From the IMG/VR virus record IMGVR_UViG_3300025326_000029, positions 1-64,000 of that record: 64,000 nucleotides of DNA; one strand, 5' to 3'. The stretch's first letter is position 1, and every line of letters begins with the position of its first letter. This stretch comes from a virus. The notes beneath the pieces are model-generated. The model saw nothing but the letters and a program-made list of their open reading frames with translations. It searched no databases and was not told the origin of the DNA. Positions 1-7,008 of this stretch are shown in pieces. The position numbers were made by a program, and so were the translations under genes.

Positions 1-1
1 C

Positions 2-172
2 CCGCACGTGGTGGTTGTGAACGAAGTGTATGGATTCACCTTTCACATAGCCGCCTTGTCTGTCCCCCCGCACAGCCACCGGGGCAAGCTGCCCGCATCC
101 GCACTCGCACATGCCGCCGTTCGCGTTCGGTGTGAACCAGCCCTCCGCCTGAGCCTGTTCCCTAGTAATCAT
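2..172 (-). CDS. HNH-type endonuclease-like protein, N-terminal fragment (cut by window edge)
   Basis: The frame opens with ATG at 172 and runs off the left edge. Its ATGA overlaps the stop of the upstream 156-aa gene by 4 nt, which supports this start. The visible ~57 residues hold a CECGCGQLAP stretch followed by GYVKGESIHFVHNHH. That layout is common in short actinobacterial and actinophage proteins linked to HNH nucleases (family recollection, not a search result). The catalytic part would lie outside the window, so nuclease activity is inferred only. It could instead be a short zinc-binding protein. Confidence 0.55.
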   Translation of the reverse strand, partial: MITREQAQAEGWFTPNANGGMCECGCGQLAPVAVRGDRQGGYVKGESIHFVHNHHVR

Positions 173-639
173 CGGAACGGGCTCGGAGGTAGCTGCAACA
201 ACGGAGCGCGATCACCGGGCTCACGAGGGATGCGGCATTTTGGACAGATCGCCTCGCAATTGCAGTCGTTCTCCGTCGAGCCGGGCGCTTCCGTGTCGTG
301 AACCAAGCATCGGTTTTTGCAGGTGCAGATCGGCTCGAAGCCCTCGGCGATCTCATCCGGCCAGGGGGTGACGCCCATCCTGGATTGATAGAAGTGCGCG
401 GGGTCGGCGTCGTAGTGGCCTGCCAGGCGGGCCTGCGCTTCGCGGTGGCGCTCTCCGATCCTGCGACAGAGAGCGAGCGCGTCGTCCAGTAGCTCCTGGT
501 GCTCGGGGCGGCCAGTAAGTTCGACGACGCCCTTAAGCCACTGCACCATGTCCACAGCCGAGAGTTGGGCACGGTCGAGGTTGTAACTGTGATGAAATTG
601 AATTCCACCACCTATCTGCGTAGGACGGTCATTGCCCAC
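169..639 (-). CDS. Hypothetical cysteine-rich protein
   Basis: A 156-aa protein of unrecognised family. The N-terminal two thirds is soluble and partly helical, with an RRIGERHREAQARLAGHY helix. The last third has two cysteine clusters (ICTCKNRC and DCNCEAICPKC) that look metal-binding. Its stop overlaps the next start as ATGA. Base composition is GC-rich, like the rest of the first 2 kb and unlike 2.1-27 kb. About 90 nt of upstream sequence (640-730) show no gene. No function is assigned. Confidence 0.6.
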   Translation of the reverse strand: MGNDRPTQIGGGIQFHHSYNLDRAQLSAVDMVQWLKGVVELTGRPEHQELLDDALALCRRIGERHREAQARLAGHYDADPAHFYQSRMGVTPWPDEIAEGFEPICTCKNRCLVHDTEAPGSTENDCNCEAICPKCRIPREPGDRAPLLQLPPSPFR

Positions 640-730
640 TGTTTGCTCCGCGGTTTAAGGCGCTCGTCAGTAGCCAGTCGGTCCGCGCCGGACATACGTA
701 ATTGCTAGCTAGATACCAGCCGATTGCCAC

Positions 731-1426
731 TCAAACCACTACACCCGTACGCATTTTCTCGAGGACGTAGGTCGTCTCGATGTCCAGGTCGGGCGGTCCG
801 AATAGATCGGCCGAGAACTCGATCCAGGGATTGAACGCGTTCGTCGCAGTCTCATTCTCCGCGCAGTCGCTCGCCGCGTTGTCGCCGAAGCTGAATATTG
901 AAGTCTCGTTCTCTTCGCCCGCGAGCGTGGCGAAGACGCCGATCTCGATCACGATCCGATCGTCCGCGGAGGCTACGACGCTGTTCACCGACTGCCCCGC
1001 TCCCGACCAGTCGCGCGGTAGCTTGCGGTTGGTCAATATCCCAGCAACGTGTTCGGCTGATAGGGCGCCTGAGTTGAAGTCAACGAGATTAGGGCTGCGG
1101 AACGTACCGCCGTCGTTGGAGACGACGCGAATGATGCACTGGTTACAGTGATTGGCCGAGGCATTGCTTTCAAGTGCACGCACGATACCCTTCACCGTGC
1201 CTGTGATCGTCTGCGCTGAAATCGCTGCCGAGACATATTGGCGGACGAGGATATCACCGACGCCAATGTTCGATCCTGAGACTTCGTTGGTCAGGATTGA
1301 GCTGATCTTGGTCGTTACACACGCGATCCGATCGGCGCCCGTCTGCTGCTCCCAGCCGGTTGCATAGGCCGGGTTGACGGCGGCGGCGCCGGTGCTCGGG
1401 AGATAGATCCGCGTCGGCGTGGCGAC
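731..1426 (-). CDS. Probable virion structural protein with non-standard or lost start codon
   Basis: The first ATG is at 1195, but the frame is coding-like back to an in-frame TGA at 1427-1429. The translation right after that stop is ATPTRIYLPSTGAAAVNPAY, a typical beginning for phage tail or decoration proteins of this type. The codon before it is GTC (1426-1424), preceded by AAAGGG, and no ATG, GTG or TTG lies in the right place. From GTC the protein is 231 aa. The rest is beta-rich, with DRIVIEIGVFAT and FSADLFGP segments. A plus-strand HNH gene starts only 34 bp upstream, so the original start may have been disturbed by its arrival. The alternatives are GTC initiation or a sequence error. 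The structural role is an inference from sequence style. Confidence 0.6.
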   Translation of the reverse strand, partial: VATPTRIYLPSTGAAAVNPAYATGWEQQTGADRIACVTTKISSILTNEVSGSNIGVGDILVRQYVSAAISAQTITGTVKGIVRALESNASANHCNQCIIRVVSNDGGTFRSPNLVDFNSGALSAEHVAGILTNRKLPRDWSGAGQSVNSVVASADDRIVIEIGVFATLAGEENETSIFSFGDNAASDCAENETATNAFNPWIEFSADLFGPPDLDIETTYVLEKMRTGVVV

Positions 1427-1459
1427 TCACCCTTTACTTACTTGTAGTAGAATTACAGC

Positions 1460-1933
1460 GTGCCGGCTGCCAAGCCCGTAGGGACCAAGCGATTGACGTA
1501 TCACGGGTACGTCCAAATCAAGACCACGGCGGGAGTGCGCCGATGGCCTTTCGAGCACCGAGTCATCTGGGAGGCGGCAAATGGCCCCGTGCCTCCCGGA
1601 TTCCACATCCATCACAAGAATGAGATCCGGACGGACAACCGGCTCGAGAATCTTGAACTCGTCACTCCTTACGATCATGTCTCTCGCCATGCCGCTCTTT
1701 TTCGCGAGAACGGTCGCCGGGTTGGCCGCTCGGGGCAGGGCGTCCCTAAATCCCCGGAGCACCGACAAAGAATCGCAGCAGCACTGACCGGAAAGGTCAA
1801 GTCGCCAGAGCATCGGCAGCGGATTGCTGTCGCCATCACTGGAAAGACCCAGTCGCCGGAGCAGCGGGCGAAAATGTCCGCCTCTCTGCGCGAGTATCAT
1901 GCCGCCTGCCGCCAGCCCGGCGAGGAGACGTGA
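1460..1933 (+). CDS. HNH homing endonuclease with NUMOD3-like repeats
   Basis: The protein has 157 aa and starts at GTG. The HNH core spans roughly residues 33-75: EHRVIWEAANG, then GFHIHHKNEIRTDNRLENLELV. The paired histidines and the N-R-x-E-N-L-E-L-V tail are characteristic of HNH_3 nucleases. It is followed by three copies of a (K/Q)SPE(H/Q)R motif ending in a TGK-type turn (residues ~93-145), resembling NUMOD3 DNA-binding repeats. It lies on the strand opposite to the phage genes, between two of them, as expected for a free-standing homing endonuclease. It probably cuts and spreads into an allelic site. Its 3' end overlaps the convergent 73-aa gene by 37 bp. Confidence 0.88.
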   Translation: MPAAKPVGTKRLTYHGYVQIKTTAGVRRWPFEHRVIWEAANGPVPPGFHIHHKNEIRTDNRLENLELVTPYDHVSRHAALFRENGRRVGRSGQGVPKSPEHRQRIAAALTGKVKSPEHRQRIAVAITGKTQSPEQRAKMSASLREYHAACRQPGEET

Positions 1934-2118
1934 CCGCTGCGACGGTTGCCCTCGGCGATCAGCGCCCGCATCCGCTCGCCCGAGAAACCAAGACAAAACA
2001 ATAGTTCGCGCAAACTTCGTTCGGGGTCGATCCCTTTCAACTGCAAACGAATACGCGCTTCAACGCCCAAGTAAGGGAAGGCGATAACAGGCATTAAATC
2101 AAATTCTTTTGTATCCAT
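1897..2118 (-). CDS. Small protein of unknown function
   Basis: A 73-aa protein starting at ATG; TAATG overlaps the preceding gene stop by one base, so it is translationally coupled. It begins MDTKEFDLMPVIAFPYLGVE and has a charged helical middle. The last 37 bp overlap the end of the convergent HNH gene. The original 3' end may therefore have been altered when the HNH gene inserted. Composition changes here from AT-richer (start) to GC-rich (end). No family recognised. Confidence 0.5.
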   Translation of the reverse strand: MDTKEFDLMPVIAFPYLGVEARIRLQLKGIDPERSLRELLFCLGFSGERMRALIAEGNRRSGHVSSPGWRQAA

Positions 2119-2519
2119 TATTTATAGAAAATATTTACAACTACTTCGTTTGCAGCAGACGCTCCCGTATCGTTGTCAAGAACCCCTGTTGTAGCAGCTA
2201 CACAAATAGCAGTTGAAAAAGAAATACCATATGGTCCTAATAGATTAGCCCCAACACCATTTGTACCATTAGCAGGAATAGCAAGCGTAAGTAACGGTGT
2301 AGTTGTTCCAACAACAACAGTCGCTGCAGTACCATTGTAAAATTTTACATAGCGTACCGTGCTAGCTAGATTAGTTATAAACCAGCCAAAAACTTGCCCT
2401 GCGGTAGCCTTAACTTCCTCTTCTGTTTCATCAATGTCAAGCGACCGAAAAATGCTAAGTCCGCCCGCAATAGCAGGAACGATTTCGTGCTCACCACCTA
2501 GCGGGCGGACATCAGCCAT
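2118..2519 (-). CDS. Putative virion accessory protein
   Basis: A 133-aa protein beginning MADVRPLGGEHEIVPAIAGG. The body is small-residue and beta-rich, ending in EVVVNIFYK. It sits in a run of small beta-type proteins (2.1-6.7 kb) downstream of the portal, together with a spike, so a role as a head or tail decoration, or as an adaptor for the spike, is plausible. There are no catalytic motifs. Composition resembles its neighbours at 2540 and 4012. Confidence 0.6.
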   Translation of the reverse strand: MADVRPLGGEHEIVPAIAGGLSIFRSLDIDETEEEVKATAGQVFGWFITNLASTVRYVKFYNGTAATVVVGTTTPLLTLAIPANGTNGVGANLLGPYGISFSTAICVAATTGVLDNDTGASAANEVVVNIFYK

Positions 2520-2539
2520 ATCTTCCTCGCTTGTTCTTT

Positions 2540-3529
2540 CTAGTCGCAGTACTGAAGCGTGCAGTAACTATCAGCCGCCTGACTCGTATCCAGGTTTGTC
2601 ATCACCACCCTAAAACCATCGAAACCGGCATTAGCCGTAAAGGCGTGTGACCAATAATTAGGATGAGTCGGAGAAAGAGATACAGTATTACCAGCCTGAC
2701 CAAAACCAACTGCCAGTGTCGTTAGCACAGAGTTATCTGAATAACCTACCTCAATCTTAAAAGCAACAGAGGCAGATGCAATAACCTGGGTCAATTTCTT
2801 CGTTGCAGCCCCGAAATCAACCGTATCGTGGTTAGCAGTTGAACCGGCAGCCAGATCAGTTGAGGTATTATAATCATTAACCGGATTCGTCGGAGCATCT
2901 ACTCCACCGCCAGTAAGAACGTCTACCTGAAGCTCTCCGTTGGCATCCGTCTTCAACACCTGATAATTCGAGCCATCCGTACCTAGAAGCAGGAATCCCT
3001 TTGTACCGGCCGCAACTGCATCTCCATCCGCTACGGTATAAACGCGATCCCAACCAGTACCATCGAACCCGTAAAGCAGAGCTGCAGTAATCAGCTCATT
3101 GTTAGTATTCGAGACGTCATCTGCACCTGCAGCCAGAACATCAACAGCGTCAGTTCCGTCTCCAATCTGCACCATACCACTAACGCTGCTGACACCGACA
3201 CTGCCATCAACAGTGATCGTATTACCGCCATCGTGGATGTTAACGTAGAGACGTCCGTCCGCATCCGTTACTAGTGCAGCGTAATCACCAGAAGCAGTCG
3301 CTGTTGAAGCCGGAGGATCATCATCGCGAACGCTGAGGACAAAAGCGCCAAAATCTCCTGTCGAATGAGCAGAATCTTCTGCGTAATCATATGTCGTATC
3401 AACTGTAACGGTGGCGGCGGAAGAGGCAAGCGCAACTGCTACTCGTCCAGACGCATCCACCACCGCCTGATTCGCCGTGGTTACAGCATCTACTAGGACG
3501 ATCTTAGCGGCTACGCGCTCATCAGCCAC
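2540..3529 (-). CDS. Beta-rich virion protein with NLDTSQA C-terminal module
   Basis: A 329-aa protein starting at GTG (MADERVAAKIVLVDAV). It is rich in Asp, Thr, Ala and Val. Repeating strand-turn segments such as VTDADGRLYVNI and VLKTDANGELQVDV recall structural beta-sandwich or stalk proteins. The last ~90 residues (AFKIEVGYSDNS... then VVMTNLDTSQAADSYCTLQYCD) match in layout the C-terminus of the 168-aa product at 4012-4518. Two adjacent genes thus share a terminal module, probably by duplication. A virion surface role is inferred from position and style. Confidence 0.65.
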   Translation of the reverse strand: MADERVAAKIVLVDAVTTANQAVVDASGRVAVALASSAATVTVDTTYDYAEDSAHSTGDFGAFVLSVRDDDPPASTATASGDYAALVTDADGRLYVNIHDGGNTITVDGSVGVSSVSGMVQIGDGTDAVDVLAAGADDVSNTNNELITAALLYGFDGTGWDRVYTVADGDAVAAGTKGFLLLGTDGSNYQVLKTDANGELQVDVLTGGGVDAPTNPVNDYNTSTDLAAGSTANHDTVDFGAATKKLTQVIASASVAFKIEVGYSDNSVLTTLAVGFGQAGNTVSLSPTHPNYWSHAFTANAGFDGFRVVMTNLDTSQAADSYCTLQYCD

Positions 3530-3535
3530 TTTTCA

Positions 3536-3751
3536 TCACTCCTTCGATTGATCCTTCGTTACCTTTAAATTATTGTTCTGCTTCTTCATCTCCTCGCGGA
3601 GCGCTTCAATATTTCCAGCTACTCTCTCCTTTCTTTCGTCGAGTTCCAGAAGTTCCAACTCTTGAGACGCAATCTGAAACTCAATTTTTTTAATCTCAGT
3701 CTCGATTCTCTTAATAATAAGATTAGGAGGACCAGGTGTTACATCAGCCAT
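3536..3751 (-). CDS. Small coiled-coil protein
   Basis: A 71-aa protein. After a short PGPP N-terminus, residues ~12-65 form one continuous charged helix with heptad-like spacing (IETEIKKIEFQIASQELELL, then DERKERVAGNIEALREEMKK). It probably forms a coiled-coil oligomer. It is packed between structural-type genes with 6-nt and 1-nt gaps. No enzyme motif. It could be a trimeric stalk, a chaperone or a scaffold fragment. Confidence 0.6.
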   Translation of the reverse strand: MADVTPGPPNLIIKRIETEIKKIEFQIASQELELLELDERKERVAGNIEALREEMKKQNNNLKVTKDQSKE

Positions 3752-3752
3752 T

Positions 3753-4010
3753 TTATTTAGCCTGCTTCGTCGCTCTTACTCGCTTAATAGGCTCGCGCGT
3801 CCAGAAAATCTCACCAGACTCAAGATGCACTTCATAACGATCAGGAAGATCATACGTCTTCTTCAGTTTCGCCTGATAGACGCGTAGATAGCTTTCTGCG
3901 GCATCAAAAGCCCGACGTTGCGCTTCATGATGAGCAAGCCTGCCTCTATATTCAAGCAGTTCCTGCTCTGTGATCGTCACTGACTCTCGTTTTCCATTCT
4001 TCCCAGCCAT
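3753..4010 (-). CDS. Small basic helical protein
   Basis: An 85-aa protein. I chose the ATG at 4010 (MAGKNGKRES), just after the stop of the 168-aa gene, rather than the weaker upstream start at 4046 inside that gene. There is a long amphipathic helix (EQELLEYRGRLAHHEAQRRA onward) and a basic C-terminus (REPIKRVRATKQAK). No known family. The position among virion genes suggests a structural accessory role. Confidence 0.55.
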   Translation of the reverse strand: MAGKNGKRESVTITEQELLEYRGRLAHHEAQRRAFDAAESYLRVYQAKLKKTYDLPDRYEVHLESGEIFWTREPIKRVRATKQAK

Positions 4011-4011
4011 A

Positions 4012-4518
4012 TCAAATCTCATCCCAATAGAGTGTCGCGTATACATCTGATGCTTGACTTGTATCGAGATTCGTTATCGAGACACCAAAGCCGCAATCAT
4101 CCCCGCCTGCTTGCGTGACAAAACGCAAATCTGGTGCATTCCAGCGCCCTGTACTGCCAGCAAACGAGAAAAGAGCTGTCCTAGTCGTACGCGCACCACT
4201 CGAGATCGTTTGCAGCTGAACCTTGAGAGGGACAGCAGCGCCAAACTCAACAGCTACAAGCCTTCCTATTTTATCAATAGGGATATCTGTGGCCGTCAAA
4301 TCAGCATTTCCACCGGCAGATAGAGAAGTACCAGTCAAATATTCTGTTTGAGGGTCAGCAAGTGCAAGACCTACAGGAAATGGATCAAGAGCAGAAGCAT
4401 CACTGGCGCTTCCATCTTGCCCGTGAGCGATTTTAAGACGTTGAAAAAGAAGACCGCCGATGTCATCAGCTGCGACGAGAGCCCCGATGCCAGGCGTATA
4501 TCCAATGTAGTCAGCCAT
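4012..4518 (-). CDS. Beta-rich virion protein paralogous to the 2540-3529 C-terminus
   Basis: A 168-aa protein beginning MADYIGYTPGIGALVAADDI. Its second half carries a 'GFGVSITNLDTSQASDVYAT' stretch and ends LYWDEI. The same NLDTSQA(x)D(x)Y pattern ends the neighbouring 329-aa protein, so the two share a folded module. The first half has glycine-rich turns. Located directly downstream of the pectate-lyase-type spike gene (6 nt away), it may be a base or cap for the spike. Inference only. Confidence 0.65.
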   Translation of the reverse strand: MADYIGYTPGIGALVAADDIGGLLFQRLKIAHGQDGSASDASALDPFPVGLALADPQTEYLTGTSLSAGGNADLTATDIPIDKIGRLVAVEFGAAVPLKVQLQTISSGARTTRTALFSFAGSTGRWNAPDLRFVTQAGGDDCGFGVSITNLDTSQASDVYATLYWDEI

Positions 4519-4523
4519 GACAC

Positions 4524-6314
4524 TTATCTCCTATCGCGCTCAATCGTCATCGTTCCAGAATAGTTGAAAATTACCTGTTCACCTGGGTCAAGATCAATTG
4601 TTATAGGAATCGATGTGTTAGTCAATAGAGCAATACTACGTCCGTTTTTAGTAATACTAGTTACAGTACCGCCGCGCACATAAAGAACTTCCGGCGTCGG
4701 ACCAGCAGTATAAGCTACACCAGTTGCTGGTGGCGTCAAGCTGATAACACCTTGTGGATTGTAGCCGCGATTATTACGAATCTTGGCTGTAGCAGGAATC
4801 GTTCCACCTATCGCGGTCACGACATCAGTATGAAATTCATTTTCTTCAATAGTTATATCTGTCACTGTACCTGCATCAAAAGAGATTCCACGATTTGTTG
4901 TATTCTTAAAACGATTGTTTGTAACTCTGAGTCTATTAACATCAGTAGCACTCGTAGCCAACAAAAGCAAATGACCGTTAGGTCCACCCTTATCTTTCAA
5001 AATATTATTAGCGATTAGCGAATCATCCGTATCGTCGATCCACAATGCGCGATCACAAAGTCGTATAATATTATCAGAAATTACAAGCGCACGATTATTA
5101 GCGCCACCACCTTCACCTGGATTTCCGAACGCAGCAGACTTAATTCCCTGTGACTCAACAGAGGTATAATTAGGGCCAATAATTACATTACCATTTACAA
5201 CGATATCTTCGCAGCAATCAGCAGTTCCACCTGTCTCAGTATTAGAAAAGCCAATACCAACACCCAGCCCATTACTTTCATAATGATTACCGATTACAAC
5301 GGACTGGACTACTCCATCCATAGCCGTTCCAGTATCAGTGTTAGAATAATAACGATTACCAATTGCTCGATAACGACGAGAAGATCCGCAAAAAGTCGCA
5401 TCACAGATAAGCACAAAATTGTTAGCATCGTTTGTGACTGGGACACAAACTGTCCCAGCTGCAAAAGTTCCAGTACCGCCCGTACAACCTGTAAAAGTTG
5501 TTGCCGTTTTACCTGTATATGTCACAATCTGAGCAGTACCAACAAGAATTTTTCCAGAGGGGCTGGCCCAACCAGTTGTATCCGGCAATCCACCAGCAGT
5601 GCTGATAGTAATCGTACCTTGCGGTAACGTATGCGAACCAGTCGTATACACACGCATTCCATTACCAGTAAAATCATTACCAGCAATTAACATGTCGTCA
5701 CAAGCATACATTCGCACCGCGGCACCTGAGCGAAAATTTGTGAGACGACAACGAAGAATCGCGGCACGATGAACCTGACGCAAGAAAAGACCTGACCTTG
5801 CATCACGGTTAGCTCCATCACTTTGATTAACCATATTTCCATCAAAGCCAATATTCTCAATGAAAACATCTTGAATAGCAGCGCCTTCATAGCTAATCAA
5901 TCTTCCATTAGCGCCATTTCTCAATTTAATAGTGCTGGCAGACATACCGGCGCCAACGATACGCAAATTCGACTTAAGCGTAAGCGATGCAGCGTCAACA
6001 AGATAAACGCCAGTTGGAACAAAGAGTGTTCCACCACTAGCAGGCACTTCAGCGATTGCTGCTTGAAGTGCAGCTGTGTCATTCGTAGCGCCATCCCCTG
6101 TCGCTCCCACCGCTTTTGCATCTACCCAAGAAGCATCCAACCTCGCTCGTACTGTTGCATACGAACGAGAAGGTAGAGTTCCAAGTTCCGCCTCAATCTT
6201 GTTGACTGCATCTGCAATATCATTATGATGAGTCGGATGATCGCCAGTCATGACGGTAATATCCGTCTTATTGATGGCGATGTTGTCTAAAGAAGTTGGG
6301 TAGCTACTTGGCAT
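4524..6314 (-). CDS. Tailspike-like protein with right-handed beta-helix (pectate-lyase fold)
   Basis: A 596-aa protein. Residues 1-60 form an adaptor-like N-terminus (MPSSYPTSLDNIAINKTDIT...). Residues ~65-110 carry the classical entry into the fold (DAKAVGATGDGATNDTAALQ, then the PASGGTLFVPTGVYLV region). Next come many short N-x-I/F repeats (NNRFKNTTNRGISF and ENEFHTDVVTAI types), the signature of a parallel beta-helix. Such proteins bind and often cleave surface polysaccharides. No catalytic residues can be pinned down. It sits downstream of the portal rather than in the tail block, so its attachment point is uncertain. Confidence 0.85.
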   Translation of the reverse strand: MPSSYPTSLDNIAINKTDITVMTGDHPTHHNDIADAVNKIEAELGTLPSRSYATVRARLDASWVDAKAVGATGDGATNDTAALQAAIAEVPASGGTLFVPTGVYLVDAASLTLKSNLRIVGAGMSASTIKLRNGANGRLISYEGAAIQDVFIENIGFDGNMVNQSDGANRDARSGLFLRQVHRAAILRCRLTNFRSGAAVRMYACDDMLIAGNDFTGNGMRVYTTGSHTLPQGTITISTAGGLPDTTGWASPSGKILVGTAQIVTYTGKTATTFTGCTGGTGTFAAGTVCVPVTNDANNFVLICDATFCGSSRRYRAIGNRYYSNTDTGTAMDGVVQSVVIGNHYESNGLGVGIGFSNTETGGTADCCEDIVVNGNVIIGPNYTSVESQGIKSAAFGNPGEGGGANNRALVISDNIIRLCDRALWIDDTDDSLIANNILKDKGGPNGHLLLLATSATDVNRLRVTNNRFKNTTNRGISFDAGTVTDITIEENEFHTDVVTAIGGTIPATAKIRNNRGYNPQGVISLTPPATGVAYTAGPTPEVLYVRGGTVTSITKNGRSIALLTNTSIPITIDLDPGEQVIFNYSGTMTIERDRR

Positions 6315-6338
6315 GCTTATCTAATATTAGAACAACAG

Positions 6339-6752
6339 TCACAACTTAAAAATACGATTAGGTCCAGTATTATCCCACTGAACAGTAATATCTCCATTGT
6401 TAGGTGTAACTGAGAAACCATCTACATGTGCAATTAAATCACTCGTAGATTCAGTTCCAGTGTTATTATAAATAATCAAAGAATTAATTACAGCACCAGT
6501 TGCTACAGTTGGAAAAGTGAGATCTTGACCGTCAAACACGCCACCTTCTGGAGAGTTGACAGTTTTGCCAGAACTAATCGTCTGAGGACCGGCAGCTCTG
6601 ATAGGAGCATCATTGAGAAAATCATCCGTATCAAAGTTCGGAGTATACGCCGACGTTCTCATCAAATAGCAACTGATCGTTGCCGTAGTCAAGTTAATAG
6701 AAGTAGTCAAACATTTAATTTTGTATGGTCGATAAAGCGAGCTAATAGCTAC
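6339..6752 (-). CDS. Structural protein of the YTPN/FLND type, start probably GTA
   Basis: The first standard start (TTG at 6710) would give 123 aa. The frame remains coding-like further upstream (AISSLYRPYKIKCL...), placing the protein start next to AAAGGAGG (6756-6763). The codon 3 nt after that site is GTA (6752-6750), followed by GCT (Ala); the next alternative is ATT at 6746. From GTA the protein is 137 aa. The pattern ...TTATISCYLMRTSAYTPNFD followed by a TDDFLND motif is one I recognise from many phage structural proteins of unknown exact role. It ends with a beta-rich segment. It lies directly downstream of the 81-aa gene whose TAA adjoins the ribosome binding site. Confidence 0.7.
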   Translation of the reverse strand, partial: VAISSLYRPYKIKCLTTSINLTTATISCYLMRTSAYTPNFDTDDFLNDAPIRAAGPQTISSGKTVNSPEGGVFDGQDLTFPTVATGAVINSLIIYNNTGTESTSDLIAHVDGFSVTPNNGDITVQWDNTGPNRIFKL

Positions 6753-6761
6753 TGTCCTCCT

Positions 6762-7007
6762 TTACATACCAAGCTTAACAGCTTGGACGACGCCAAAAAT
6801 AGCGCCCTTTTCCTGATCACTATATTCACGTGAAAGTTCTCCTTCAGCGTACCCTTTAACGATAAAGACATCTGCTTTCTCAGCAGGCAAATCATATTCG
6901 TCGCCAGCAAGGTAATCGTAATCATCAAGCGTAAAAGTTCCATCGTCAATCTTCCCGTCAGCAACATTTATCAACATAAGAACTCTTGTCGTCTTATCCT
7001 TCGGCAT
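6762..7007 (-). CDS. Small acidic protein after the portal
   Basis: An 81-aa acidic protein (MPKDKTTRVLMLINVADGKI...). The middle, TFTLDDYDYLAGDEYDLPAE, is very acidic. It starts 1 nt downstream of the portal stop, so it is probably translated together with it. No recognised domain. A head-completion or decoration role is possible from position. Confidence 0.6.
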   Translation of the reverse strand: MPKDKTTRVLMLINVADGKIDDGTFTLDDYDYLAGDEYDLPAEKADVFIVKGYAEGELSREYSDQEKGAIFGVVQAVKLGM

Positions 7008-7008
7008 T

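Noticed and set aside
2-172. Left-edge HNH fragment joined to the right-edge fragment across a circular junction
   Set aside because: Joining the ends reads through in the HNH frame but leaves the more coding-like right-edge frame unexplained; no terminal overlap is visible, so circularity cannot be claimed.
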